DNA of 64,000 nucleotides from Linanthus parryae (GCA_023055425.1 JALGPY010000003.1:68184991-68248990), one strand, 5' to 3'; counted from the stretch's first letter, positions 10,547 to 23,100 are shown. Notes: generated by a model not told the origin, from the sequence alone. Numbers and translations are program-made.

Positions 10547-12204
10547 TCAAGGCTTTGAAGTTCCAGCTCCATCACTTTTCTTTGCTGACTTCTTCCCACT
10601 CTGAGCTTTTCCCTTGCCTTTGTCCTCAGCCTCTAATTGCTCTTCCTCAACTGTTTCAGCATCTGACTTTTCTTCAGCTTCAACTTTCTCTTCCATATGC
10701 TCAGCCTATTCATCAACCTCTTCACCTTGTGCTTCCACATTCTCAGCTTGAATATCAGCCACCACTTCAGCAATAAATTCATCAACTTTAGCAACTTGTT
10801 TCTCAGCAGTTTCCTCAACTATTTCCTCACCACCAGCTTCCTCATCAGATTGATCAAACAAATCTTTAGAAGGAAGAACAACTGGGAATTTCCTTTTCTT
10901 TTTCTGTTTCTTCAACTATTCTCCAATGATCTCATCTGAATCAATACTGGTGTCTCTGCTCTCTGAAGATGGTATCTTCTCTAGCTTCAAGCCCTTGATG
11001 ATCACATCTAGATTACCTTCCATGTTATTCATCAAACCCTTGAACTTCACAAAGTCAGTTGACAGATCAAATATTCCTTGTCTAAGATCTTCAATGCCAT
11101 CTTCTAAGACTTCAAGCTTGTCAAGAATCTGTGAGAAGTCCAAGATACCAGGTGCCTGTGTTGTGACTGCTCTGGGTTTGATAAACTCTTTCTCCTTCAA
11201 CTCTTTAGGAGTCAACTCAGAATAGAACTTCCATTTGCCTTTAGCAGTTTGAACTATCCCAATACTTTGAAAAGATGTCTCATCCACAAACCCAAAACCA
11301 GTTGTGATTTTCTCCTCATCCTCCAAGGGTACTCCAAAGTGCTTAAAAAAAAATGGCAACACATTGTCATAGGGAAAAGAATGATTCCTAGTCCTAGTAC
11401 CACATTACACCATATGTTCCATAACAACAATAGGAAAATCAACCTCAAACCCTTGGCATATCAAATACATAAGTATTAAAAACCCGTCTTTCACCAACTC
11501 TTTGGAATGCTCCCTGGGAACTACACATCTCATGATTATGGACAACATGATTTTGGCTTCAAAATTAAACACAGAGTGTGTTAACATTCTCTCCTATCTG
11601 GATGCTCACTTACCTTGTATTTCCTAGGCACTCCCTAAAATTTGGCAAAAACCCTATGCTCTTGCTTCTTGTCAATCCCAACAACGTTAAAAGTTAGGAT
11701 AAAGTTGTCACTATCATCCAATTCTTGAACCAAATTAAAGTAGATAAGCCTACTTAACCTAGGATATGCCTCAGAAGATGGATTCAACAAATTCCCAACA
11801 AAAGACTCTATTAACTTTCTATTGTATTCTATATCCAGTTCTCCAATAAATCAGTACTTATAAGACTACAGTAGGCAATTTTTGATGATGCATACCCATC
11901 CATCCACAGAGCTTTAACTTCAGAATTGATAAACCAAGACTCAGGTAAAAGATTCTTACCAAAACCAGAAGCTTTCTTGGTCTTTACTGCACTATGCTTA
12001 ACCCTCTTCTTCTCTGATGGTGGATCAACCTTCTTATTCTCCGACTTCTTTTCATTTTGATATGAAGCACTCTTCTTCTCATCTACTTTCTTTTCAGTAC
12101 TAACATCTTTCTTCTTCTTGATTGACCGAGCCCCTTGATTCTTACTCTCCTGTTCCTTAGATTTCACTACTTTCTCTGTTGCAGACTCTTCTTGAACTTC
12201 TTTC
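10547..12204 (-). pseudogene. Sirevirus env-like ORF, distal part (broken)
   Basis: Continues, beyond the nested Tat element, the ORF that starts at 23977. Open pieces lie at 12204-11829 (Lys/Glu-rich, then a hydrophobic LLPESWF block), 11587-11405, 11362-10916 (KFKGLMNNMEGNLDVI, weak coiled coil) and 10915-10706, ending in a Glu/Lys-rich tail that closes at 10547. These pieces sit in different frames or are separated by stops, so the gene is dead. Sireviruses commonly carry an extra ORF after pol, called env-like because some members have predicted membrane segments. I see no clear signal peptide or transmembrane span here. Function is unknown. Confidence 0.55.
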
Positions 12205-12209
12205 CCTTC

Positions 12210-12837
12210 TGTGCACAAGAGATTCCGGCAGGGAGAACTCTGTGTACACCGTAAGTAGAGGATCGGAAATGGCACAGGAAGAGTTGGTTTGTGTGTAGGG
12301 AGAGCGTAGGGCAATAGTAATGTCTGAGAGAGAGACAGGGGTTTGGCAGAGCTTCCGCGTATGTCTGGTGTGTCCTCCTTTGTATGGAAAGGTTAACGTC
12401 CTATATATAACGGAGAATGTGACCGTTGCAGTGTGGTTAATGCACCCATCAATGGCGGCTTAATTAGCTTAACCACAACGGCACGTTCGTCCGCGTATAT
12501 AGGGACCGTTACAGCACGTTATGCGCGAATACCGGAACCGTTATGGGGTTGACCGGGTTTGACCGGATTGACCGGGTTTATGGAGCTCGTGCCATAAATC
12601 TCTCAAAAGCAGTTACTAAAGGTCGCGTGCGGGCTTGGCTCGCACGCGACATGACTTACTCTAGCCTCCAAACCACTAAGTCCCTACAAGTCCCGTGCAG
12701 TGGTATGCGAGGGCCCTGTCTCGCAGCCCCCACATGGATCAGCGCGGCTGGTGATCCAGTGTGTGTGGAGCACAATATGGTGTGCTGGATGGTTGCCACG
12801 TGGCCAAGATCTGTCAGCTCAGAAAGCACTATCTACA
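12210..12837 (-). repeat. Tat element 3' LTR
   Basis: TGTGCACAAG...CTATCTACA, 628 bp. It contains two TATATA-like sites (about 12400 and 12498). About ten mismatches against the other LTR were counted by eye. Confidence 0.9.
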
Positions 12838-12853
12838 TTAGCCCCCTTTCTGC
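12838..12853 (-). promoter_or_regulatory. Tat element polypurine tract
   Basis: On the minus strand GCAGAAAGGGGGCTAA lies directly upstream of the 3' LTR. Confidence 0.7.
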
Positions 12854-13092
12854 ACGTGAAGACTTATAACCGGATAGACTTCCATGCGCAGAAACCAACG
12901 TACGCGTCGCCGCCACGCACCAATATGAGTAAGTTCAGCCCCCGTGCGTGCCATTATGACCTAAAACCCCTAGATTCGTGCCGTCTGGCCTTTAGGGTTT
13001 TAGGGGTGACGTCAGCTTGTCCTGTGATTGCGCGATTCGACGGTGACGGTTGCGATTCGACTACTGAAAGGACACAACCCTTCATTGTTTTC

Positions 13093-13102
13093 GGATAAAT
13101 AC
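13093..13102 (+). promoter_or_regulatory. Possible TATA box upstream of the antisense gene
   Basis: GGATAAATAC lies about 480 bases before the ATG at 13576. A CTGCAG/GA acceptor-like site immediately before that ATG (13571-13573) suggests a 5' UTR intron. Inference only. Confidence 0.3.
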
Positions 13103-13575
13103 TCTGTACTGTCCATTGTTGCAAAGCATCACTTCTTTATCTTAAAGTGAATGATACCCGGAAGTCTTCAAGAGCAGATTCAGATAATCAATCACCAGTT
13201 CAAAATTGCAAATCGTCTTCTTCAATTGTCTGCATCCAAGCAAGCTTTACTGAAACAAGGTTGGCCTTGTTCAATTTTGATTTAATATGCTAGTATATGC
13301 TTTGAACTGCGTTGGATCTGCAAACCCGTGACATATTATCTGCTGAAAACTTATGAAGAAGCTCACAATCTTTGAATCCAATTTCGATTTAATCCCCCAA
13401 TGATAAGGACCTTGAATGTAGGGTTTTTGAAATCCCTGATAATGCAAACGATTCCAATCTCTAATTTCTGAAATTGGTGCCGGATTGTTCATCTTTCTTC
13501 CAATAGATCTTGAATCTCGAAATTCAAACTGAAGTGTGCATATTTCTCCCCCCTTTTTCTTGCTTTTCTGCAGGA

Positions 13576-16500
13576 ATGGCAAAGACAAAAGGAACTAGAC
13601 CCACTAAGGAGGACGAAGAAATACCTGATCTTCCGCAAGCTCTATGGCGAAAAGCCCCCTATCTGGGTGGCAAAGACTTCTACCATGCTAGGGTTAAGGC
13701 AAAGAAACTGTCTACCCCTGTCCCTGGTGAGGGATTGAAAACATCAACCCCTCCAGTTAACTCCGACCTGCTCGAATTGATTGGATCCGAAGACGTGGTT
13801 CGATTGGGAGTCGAAAATGGGTACTTCCCGTATACTGCGATTTCCACCCAAGGTTTTGTTCAGAAATTGGACTACATGGATGAGTGGATCGACCATGTAT
13901 TGACTCATCACGCCATGACTCTAAATGATGCTGGCGTATACTTCGCAGTTCGTGCTATGAAGGGTGCTGCCGTGAAGCTGGACCAGTCCATGCTTCTAAA
14001 CCTTCTTTCCCGCTACTCGCGTGCGACTCACACATTTCACTTCGCTGAATTCGAGGCTGCCCCCACGCTCGAGGATGTGCACATGCTGTACGATCTGTCT
14101 CCCGTAGGCGAGGTGGATCCTTTGAGTCCCTTGAGAACGGATGCGGAGATTGCTTTGTACACGCAGATGGAGGAGTGCTTGTCAGAAGTAAAGAAAATTT
14201 CTACCCGGTGGACCACTACAGAAATCCTTCCTGACTGGCAGTTGGTTGACACATCTGCGAAAAACACTTGGAACAAGTGGTGCAGTACTTTTTCCGTGAT
14301 TATGCGAACAGCAGCATCACCAAGAAGCTTCTGAGTCAAAATCCGAAGGCTAAGAACTACGTAGATGGCAAGGGTTATCACTTGACCCTATGCGCCTTCC
14401 TCTGTGCCTGGTTGTCGAGGTACTTAATCGATGGCCACCCGCATGATGGGGTCTTTTATCACGTTCTTCCCCTTGCTGTGAAATTGGCCCTCGGCCAGAA
14501 AGTCGCACTCGGACCCTTGGTCTTGGGCACGCTGTACTACAGACTGGATCAGCTGGTCGTGGCAATGAAGGAATCGCGTGGCCGCCTCGACATACTGACT
14601 TACATTAACATTGCCTTCTTTGACATTGCCTTCCTATGCCCCAGTTGCTTCTAAGCCCATCAGGTGGTGTCCCCCAGGTGCGGTGGAGGAACGTAATAGC
14701 GGCAGAGCTGCGAGGTGGTTCGGAACAAACTACCCCAAGTGCGTCTGGAGCCTGATATGCGACAATCTGGAAGAGTTCATAGCCAGGCCCTATGCCATGC
14801 GTATTGAGAACGTGCGATGGTTTCCAAAACTGTATCCTTCTAAGGGTGTTGCCTTCTCGGAAGAGCTCCTCTTCGAAGGTGGAGAGCATTTCCACGAGCG
14901 CTATCGCGAATTCTTTTGCTGGTGCCTGCGAGGTTCCCTTCCTGCTCTCGCAGAACATGTTCGTGAGCTCGCGCCGAGGTACGAGAGGATTACCGTGGAT
15001 GTTGATCCCACTCGCGTTTCTTCCAAATTCGGCTTCGATGCAGTGGCACCATCAATCTGGCCGCAGTCTATCATCAGAGGCTGCTATAAGCGTTTGTTGT
15101 CAAAGGAGTGTAAAACAATCTTGCTGAGCAATCTTCCCTTCGAGCAACCTGCAGGTAACCGTGAAGGCGCCTGTTCCAAAAACTGGCTCGCATACTGGAA
15201 CGCCCAGCAGACAAGGTTTGAGACGCAGTCGATCCCCCAGCCAAGCAGAGCTCTTGTGATCAAAAGGAATTCTTTTCCTTTTCGTCCCAATTGTAGCCTG
15301 GACGAGTCTGAATATGGTTGCTATTCATTGCTAGATCGCGAGAACCATCTGTGTCCCTCCATCATTCTAGATGAAAAGATCGCTGCGGTTAGAAAAGGCG
15401 ACTCGCATGTCATCAGATATAGCGAAACTTTTGCTAAGGTAAGAAACTTCTCTTGCATGCGCTAAGCTTCTTTACTTCAATATATTGAAAACTTCATACT
15501 ACTCTTCTTGCTGTAGTGCCATGTGCGGAGGTTTGCATCTGGTGAGCGTTCCAAATCGCTGGTTACCACCATTGTTACTACAAGAAGGCAAGGACAGCCG
15601 TTTCAGCTGGCATCGAGAATGGATCCCGTGGTCGAGACCAGGATTCGCGAGATTATGAATGCTTTTGCTGATTCGCTGATAGACAACACTCCGGCCTTGT
15701 CTCCCCCTAGGGATGATCCGTCTCCTCCAGTGACTGCAGCGCCAAGAGCGAAGAGGCCCAGGCAAAGAGGAATTACAATTTCTTCCCCTAGAAGCGCTCG
15801 AACTTCCCCTCCTGCGAGGTCCCTTTCTGCCAGGGATAAAGGTAAAGGACGCACGACCAGTAAAGCGCGGAAGGAGCTCGCAGTGGAGACCTTTGTTCCA
15901 TTCGGCCAGGAGGAAGAAGAGGAGAGGCGGGAGCCAAGAGAAGGAGATGAAGAAGAAGAAGAAAGAGTTGAAGATGTCAGAGAGGAAGATGCGATACATG
16001 AGGAGGAATCAGGAGGTATCTCAATCGTACTTCTCTTCTCATTATCTTAACTCTTTTGCAATCTGGTTCGAACAAATCGTTTTTTTTTCGCAGATGATGA
16101 TGATGAGACCATCAGTGGCCTTTTGGCCAAGAGGCAGAAGAGGGGTGCTCATTCTGGTATTTCTCATGAAACCATAAGCGAGGACATTCTTGCCGAGTCC
16201 AGGAGGACAGCTGCGGAAGCTGCTGAAAGGAGATGAAAGCGAGAAGAGAAGGAGCTCGAGCGCGTGAAGCAAAGGAGCCTTGAAGAACAGCACGTCGACG
16301 ACCTAGTGCGTCCAACTGATGAGGAAGATGTGCTTCCAGAAGAGATGGCTCCTCGAGTGGAAGAAGAGGATGCGGCTCCAGAAGAAGATGCGGCAGCACT
16401 AGAGCAAGCCCAAGAAGATTTTGAAGAAATCGCAGGCGGCAATGAAGGTGAGATTTTTAATCTCGCAGTAACTTATCGAGACGTTATTGTTGGTGCGTTA

Positions 16501-17857
16501 AAGCACGGTGTGTCAAAAGCTGACATTCGCCGTTGGCTAGTAGGCAAGTGCGGTGAACCCTCAGGTAATCATTTGAACAATATGCATGAACTAGGCTTAG
16601 CAACTCAAACATAATCATGAATGGTTTCTTCGCGCCCCAGGCCACGCTCACCTTAAAGACATGCTTAATGAAGACACATTAATAGGGCAAGGTTCCACGT
16701 CCTTAGCTTACGACGAGGATACTGCAATCCCACCTTCGCGTGGAGGTGCTTGCTCTTGGCTTATAAAAGATATTAAAATAATATACGATACAAGTTACCT
16801 CACACCATCGCCTTTTGTATCGCAGGCAATGCTAATGAACCCGTGTTGGAGCAAAGGAGTCAACCTTCTGCTTCCTATGTCCCGGTGCTGAGTTCTCATA
16901 CCGAGAAGCCCGTCGCAGCTGCTGAATATGCAGGAGAGCCCCTTGAGGACGTCATCGAACTTTCAGATGATGCCGAGGCTGACACTGTGTTAATGGAGGA
17001 AGATGCCCATGCTGGTGCTGAGGAAATAGGAACGAACACTGCTGATGCTATCGCACCTGAAGGTATCCCTCATCAAGCCGCAACTTCTGCTACCGCCATG
17101 CCTCCGGTAATGACTGAGTCGGCACCTCTTCCTGCGTGGAACTTTTGGGGTTCGCAGGTCGGGGCTGCAATCGCACCTGGTGCGGCTTATACTCTTCCCC
17201 CCAACTATGAGGAGTTAGAGCTCGCAGCTGATAGAAGGGCAATGGAGCGAGGACAGTCTTCAACTTCCCCAGCAATGCGCATTCCTTCTCTGCGCGAGAT
17301 CCTTGAAGGAACTGGTATGTCGTGATTTGCATTCTTCATTTGCGAGTTTGATAGTCTAACTTGGCTTTGTCATTGCTTTAGGTTTGAAGCAAGCTGACGT
17401 GGACTGGCTAGTTCGGATGCGCCTCTCCTACCCCTAATCATTTGCAAGGTCTCTGGAGATAGGGCCCTTCGACAGGAGGCTATTTCTTACTGAAGCCATA
17501 TGGATTTTGGAGCAGCTGTCCGCGGCCACACCTGCGACCATTTCTCCTCAGAGTGCGGAATTGCTTTTTGGCATGTGCCAAAATCTTCTCGCCAAAGTTC
17601 AAGGCAAGCTGGGCTTCAAGTTTCTTATCAAAAGAGTTACCCTGATTCGCGCGGCCGTGACTTTGAAACTCGGCCACCAAAACCTCGCAGCTGAGAAGCA
17701 GAAGGTAGAGCAGCAAAGGAAAAAGGTTTAAGAGGCTATGAAGCTCTTTCATGAGATGAATGCCAAATGCGAGCAATTGAAGCAAGAAGTGGAGCAAGTG
17801 GAAAATCTGAGCCGTCAGTTTACTCCTCATGACTCCTTGATCAAGGGTTTATTTTGA
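13576..17857 (+). pseudogene. Antisense accessory gene (aORF) with plant mobile domain
   Basis: A spliced gene opposite to pol. The N-terminal part (ATG 13576, MAKTKGTRPTK) reads to about 14300, then the frame shifts into 14268-14654 and again into 14611-15438. Across these pieces are HFAEFEAAPTLEDVHML, YHLTLCAFLCAWLSRYL and LAVKLALGQKVALGPLVLG, which match the plant mobile domain (aminotransferase-like, PMD) pattern. Predicted introns: 15439-15516 (GTAAGA...GTAG) and 16016-16093 (GTATCT...CGCAG). Later parts are strongly acidic (16094-16447, 16822-17325) and end in a Gln/Glu/Lys-rich helix with coiled-coil character (17466-17857). A TGA interrupts the reading near 16234 and a TAA near 17729. 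Antisense ORFs in this position are known in Tat elements. The molecular role is unknown; PMD proteins include host silencing factors of the MAIN family. Confidence 0.65.
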
Positions 17858-19400
17858 TTTTTGAAAAGTAGCAGATAAGTAGCTGAGACATTATTGTAAT
17901 GTTGCTAGGGTTTCTCCCCCTTTTTTTTTCAAAAATGATAATTGAAATGCCCGTTTTGCCCTTTCCGGGATTTGCTAGAATATCTCTGTGCATATCAAAT
18001 TATGACGTCACCAATTGATATTCTGCCTTGATTTTCGCGCTAATTGCTCATTAGATAAGCAGGCTTTCCTTGGGAAGTCCATCCGAATCATGACCATCCG
18101 TCATTAATTAGGATACGCAACCGAATCGTCGTAGCCTTTAGTAGGGTAATTGATTGTTACCTCTTTTCAAGGCGTAAGTGATTGATCCTTACCCTCTTTT
18201 CAAATTCTGCTGACTCATCTCGGCAACTGAAGAGCCTCCGCAAGGTCTATATAAACCCTGCCTTTTGCTATTTGGGTTCTGCATCCCAAAATGTGGTTTG
18301 CCGTGAGTCCTTACGACTGCTGGCTTCAACGCTTGTTTTTCGTTGATTCATGGCAGCTTCAAGTTGTGAGACCTGAGTTTGTGCTTTGTGCTATAGAAAT
18401 AGTTTCCAAGATCTGCTTCATAAGGCTTATTGATCTTCATAACTATCATAAAGAAGATGCATATAATACCTCATGTTTGCTCGAAGAATTTTCTTCGTCT
18501 ATTATGCTTGCAGGTCATGTTTCCGGCCGCCTCCCGGCGAGGTGCAGCGCCGTACTGACCTTTCTACCGACTCGTAATGAACGGCGGGATTCTCCTCCAG
18601 CATGCCCGGAGGAGAATTTCTTGCCCCCACGTTCGTGAGCTCAGGGTGGCGAGCCATTGTGCTCGTTGCCGTGGACAAGGAGCCCTTTGCCCGAGGAATA
18701 ACTGCTCCCCTGTTTTGTACGGCTGCATATGCCGGAACAGGTGGTTCCTCCGGCACATATCTTGATCAGACAGAGGCCTTATCAGATCCTGAGATCTTGG
18801 ACGTAGCGTCACCCAGGTCTTGCGGTTGTAGACATAGCGGGTAGCGGGCTGATCTTCTCGCAGGAGCGCCCTACTTACTACAGATCTTTGGTCGCAGATC
18901 TGTGTATCGCATAGCTTGTGCTAGGACCGTTAGGTCCATTGTTTTTCAGTTAGGATTTCCCCGATGTGTAACTTCTCGCTTGTAAGTTACCTTTTAGATG
19001 CATTGTAAGCCATGTGGGCTGCGTAGTTAGCTTGATTTGAGCTTTTTCGCTTGTAAGCTGTTATCTAGACAGATAAATTATAAGTCCTTTTGACTCATAA
19101 TGATAAATCAGTTTGTATGATTTGCTGTTTTGTTACAACAAATTACAATTTCGCATGCGTATTGGCAAACTTCGCCTTTTGTAGTGCTATAGATACACTT
19201 TGTATTATCGCTTATGATTTGCTGTCTGCCGTATAAATTCACAGATATGATTTTAGATCATTCGAGATCGTGTTTGCGCAGCTTTGCTATCTTGGCAGAT
19301 AGGCTTGTGATTTGCTTTAGATTTAAGTGCAAGTGCTATCTCATCATATAGGCCTTTGTAGATCACTTAAGATATAATGCTTCTATCATGGCAGATAGAC
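17858..19400. other. Tat element spacer between the antisense gene and the repeat array
   Basis: No pol-type domain. A TATA-like TCTATATAAAC lies at 18246-18256 on the plus strand, followed by a small ORF (18291-18638) and a GC-rich patch (18515-18870) with overlapping ORFs on both strands that match no family I recognise. A CTTGCAG acceptor-like site lies at about 18507-18513. Confidence 0.4.
18246..18256 (+). promoter_or_regulatory. TATA-like motif inside the Tat element
   Basis: TCTATATAAAC in the antisense direction, ~390 bases after the end of the plant-mobile-domain gene. It might start a second antisense transcript; there is no other support. Confidence 0.25.
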
Positions 19401-19403
19401 TTA

Positions 19404-19945
19404 AGAACGATTTTAAAATCGCATTTGTATAGTGCTGCTATTGCGGCAGATAGGCTTGAAAGATCATTCAAGATCATGTTCGCATGGGCTGCTATCGTAG
19501 CAGATAGGCTTTAGAAGATCAATTAAGATCGCTTTCGCATAGGCTGCTATCGTGGCAGATAGGCTTAGAAGATCAATTAAGATCGTTTTCGCATGAGCTG
19601 CTATCGTGGCAGATAGGCTTAGAAGATCAATTAAGATCATTTTCGCATGGGCTGCTATCGTGGCAGATAGGCTTAGAAGATCAATTAAGATCGTTTTTGC
19701 ATGAGCTGCTGTCGTGGCAGATAGGCTTAGAAGATCAATTAAGATCTTTTCGCATGGGCTGCTATCGGGGCAGATATGCTTAGAAGATCAATTAAGATCG
19801 TTTTCGCATGGGCTGCTATCGGGGCAGATAGGCTTAGAAGATCAATTAAGATCGTTTTCGCATGAGCTGCTATCGTGGCAGATAGGCTTAGAAGATCAAT
19901 TAAGATCGTGTTCGCATAGGCTGCCATCGTGACAGATAGGCTTTC
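19404..19945. repeat. 54-bp tandem repeat array in the Tat 3' UTR
   Basis: About ten head-to-tail copies of a 54-bp unit with GGCTGCTATCGTGGCAGATA and AGAAGATCAATTAAGATC. The left copies are the most diverged. The unit contains a short inverted repeat (CTGCTATCG...GGCAGATAG). Because 54 = 3 x 18, open frames run through the array and give an 18-residue periodic peptide, which I do not consider a gene. Confidence 0.9.
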
Positions 19946-20001
19946 GTTAACAGTAATAAAGAACTAAATGAAGCGATAAAAACAGCTAGAAGTATAAAGT
20001 T

Positions 20002-20080
20002 CTTCTCATTTGGGAGAAGTCTTTTATTATAGAACTCTCATATGGGAGAGATGAGATTACAATTCTCTCATATGGGAGAG
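20002..20080. repeat. Three consecutive short hairpins
   Basis: CTTCTCATTTGGGAGAAG (20002-20019), CTCTCATATGGGAGAG (20035-20050) and an identical copy at 20065-20080, exactly 30 bases apart. They lie just past the stop of integrase (20150) on the pol strand and could act in RNA 3'-end formation or structure. Role inferred only. Confidence 0.75.
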
Positions 20081-20149
20081 AAGATGTGCGAATCATAGCT
20101 ATACCGAGCATAAGGCAACTTTGTAATATAACGCATATAATGAGAGAAG

Positions 20150-23100
20150 TCAAGGATAATACTTCTTAATCCAGCGCATGTTGACTGAGCTTGGGGTTGA
20201 GGTTGTTCCATGTAACCTCCGTATGCTGCAGTAGCCACTGTCAAAGACTTCTGTGACTTTAAAGGGTCCTTCCCAATTGGCTGCGAATTTTGGGTGAGCC
20301 GCCTCTCGCATGCAATGGTCAGATGCGCGCAAGACCAAATCTCCAACTACGAAATCTCGACGTTGGACTGTTTTATTGTACGCGCGAGCAATCCTTTCTT
20401 GGTATCGTTTGTTGGTTCTTTTAGCTTGCTCCCGCTTTTCTTCTAGCAGGACTAAGTCATGATCGCGTTGATTATCGTATAATGCGTGGAAAGCGAATCT
20501 TGCAGAGTTAACCTTTACTTCCGCAGGTACCACAGCCTCAGCTCCATAGCATAGAAGGAATGGTGAGACCCCTGTGGGTGTCCTTGGAGAAGTCCGGTAA
20601 GCCCACAGGGCTATGCTCAAAGAATCAGCCCACTTCTTGTGGTCATCTGCGACCATCTTGCTCAAAATTCTCAACAGCGTCTTGTTGGTTGCTTCTGCTT
20701 GCCCATTCCCCTTCGGGTAGTACGGGGTGGAGCATATCTTCCTGATGTTGTATTCTGCTAGCTTCGCAGCCACCTGACGATTAACAAAAGGAGTGCCATT
20801 ATCCGAAAGGATGGTGTTGGGAATTCCGAACCTGCATATGATGCTTTCTTGGATGAAATGGACCACAACTAGCGCATTTTCCGTCTTCAGCGGTATCGCT
20901 TCTACCCACTTGGTGAACAACTCAGTCGCGGTGAGAATGAAGTGATTCCCATGTGAGGTTGGTCGAATGGGACCAATAAAATCCAAAGCCCATGTGTGAA
21001 ACGGCCATGGTGTTCCCAATGCATGTAGATCTACAGCAGGAGCGTGCACTAGATTACCTTTAAATTGACACTCCTGGCAGCATCGTACTTTGGTGCGGCA
21101 ATCAGCCTCCATAGTGGGCCAGAAATATCCAATTGAGAGGAGTTGTCTGCATAATTTCGCACTTCCCTGATGTTCCACCTGGTGAGAAAGGTCCATCACT
21201 TCTTGTGCTTCCCTGCTGTCTAGACATCGCAGCAAGTTACCTTCATGGCCCCTTCGCCAAAGCAGATTTTCTTGCACCACATATCGGGCTGCTTTCCTCC
21301 TTAGTTTCTCAGCTTCTTTTCTTGATTCGGGTACAGTACCCTGGGTGAGAAAATCAAAGAGTGGTTTCCTCCAATCCGCATCATCATCGGTCAGAGCAAT
21401 GAGTAAAGAGTCTTTGATCAGTGCGCAACTCTCGCACTTCCCTTGTATCACTGCTGCGGCCGTTGACATGTCCGGCCAGTGAATGCCATATCTCTGAGCT
21501 TTCCGATAGATTGACACTTCACTTTCCCCGCAAGCATGTTGGTGAATCTTTTCTAACAGCAGCTGTCATTCTTGCTCGGAGACGCATCGCATAAGTATTC
21601 CGCCAGGGCCCTTGTAATAGAGGGTGTTGTCATGTATGCAATACCCCTTTGTGGATGCCCAGTTTTCGCTGCTCGTGCCCTCTGCGATGGCCCGTAAGAT
21701 TGACTTCCTCCAGTCCGCATCGTCCATGCATTCATCGTCGCACGCGCCTTCTGTTAACGCCGACGATGTTCGCACTTCAGTCGAGATTCTTGCAGGACAT
21801 TTGTCCGTTCTAACCTTGGATCCCAAGGTAGCCAAAGCGTCGGCATGCCTGTTATCCGCTCGGGGCTTGTGCTCGTACCTAACGTCGCAGAATTGTTGCA
21901 CCACCCTTTCTACCAAGGTCCGGTAGGACAGTAAATTTATCTCCTTCAAACCGTACTCCCCCGAGGCTTGCTTGACAATTAGCTTGGAGTCCCCCATAAC
22001 CGTCAGATTACTTACTTCCAAAGCTTTCGCTGCGCGAAGTCCCGCAATGAGGGCTTCATATTCTGCTTCGTTGTTGGTGACTGCGAAGTCAAGCTTTGCG
22101 GACATCTGTATGACCTCCCCATCTGGTTTGGTCAAGACTATCCCAATGCCTCCACATTTCCTTGTTGACGAGCCGTCAAAATGGAGCGTCCAATAGGGCA
22201 AATCAACTGTATAGATTTCAGGTCCCTCCAATTCTTCTTCAATCACAGGCTCATGACTGTTATCGGGGAACTGCGCCAGCAAATCCACCACCGCCTGTGA
22301 CTTGATCGCCCGCGGTCGCACGCATGTGATATCATATTGGGAGATGGTCATACACCATTTTGCCAATCTTCCCCCAGGAGTGGTGTGAGTCAGAAGATAT
22401 CGTATGGGATCACTCTTTGTGACCACGACCACTTTGTGCGAAGCAAAGTAGTGTCTCAGCTTCTCTATTACGAAGAATAGGGCAAGGCAATGACGCTCGA
22501 TGTCCGTGTACCTTGATTCTGCGGGCTGCACAATGCGAGAGATGTAGTAGATGGACCTTTCTTGGCCCTCGTACTCCTGATCCAAAAGAGCTCCTATGGA
22601 CTTCCTTGTTGACGTTAGATACAGCAAAAGCGGTGATCCTAACTGAGGCGCGATCATTATTTTTGAAGATGTCAGCAGCTCCTTTAGTTTCCCGAACGCA
22701 GCTTTGTGCTCTGGAGTCCAGCTGTATACGGCATCTTTCTTGAGAAGGTCACTGAAACAGCAGGTAATTTCGGCAATCGCTGGGATGACTCTTCGCAGAT
22801 ATGATAGCTTTCCCAAGAACGTTTTCAAGGCACTTTGGTTATGTGGCGGAGTCATGCCGGTGATGGCTGATACTTTCGCAGGGTCAGGCTCGATTCCTTG
22901 GCGATGCACTACGCATCCCAAGAACTTCCCAGATGTCACTCCGAATGCGCACTTCATGGGGTTCATCTTCAATTGAAAGCGTCTGCATCTGTTGAACACT
23001 TTCCGAAAATCCGCCAGATGATCTGCCTCCTCTTTGGATTTAACCACCAGGTCATCCACGTAAAATTCCACTTCCTTTTGCATCATGTCGTGGAACAGGG

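Noticed and set aside
12543..13098. ORFs of 108 and 132 aa at the Tat 3' LTR
   Set aside because: They start inside the LTR and are partly repeated at 23526-23891; not genes.
18291..18844. ORFs after a TATA-like motif in the Tat element
   Set aside because: No domain, competing ORFs on the opposite strand, no clear splice structure; listed only as spacer.
19714..19932. ORF with an 18-residue repeat
   Set aside because: Explained by a 54-bp unit; frames stay open on both strands.
19404..19945. Possible CRISPR-like array
   Set aside because: Units are contiguous 54-bp tandem repeats without variable spacers, inside a plant retrotransposon.
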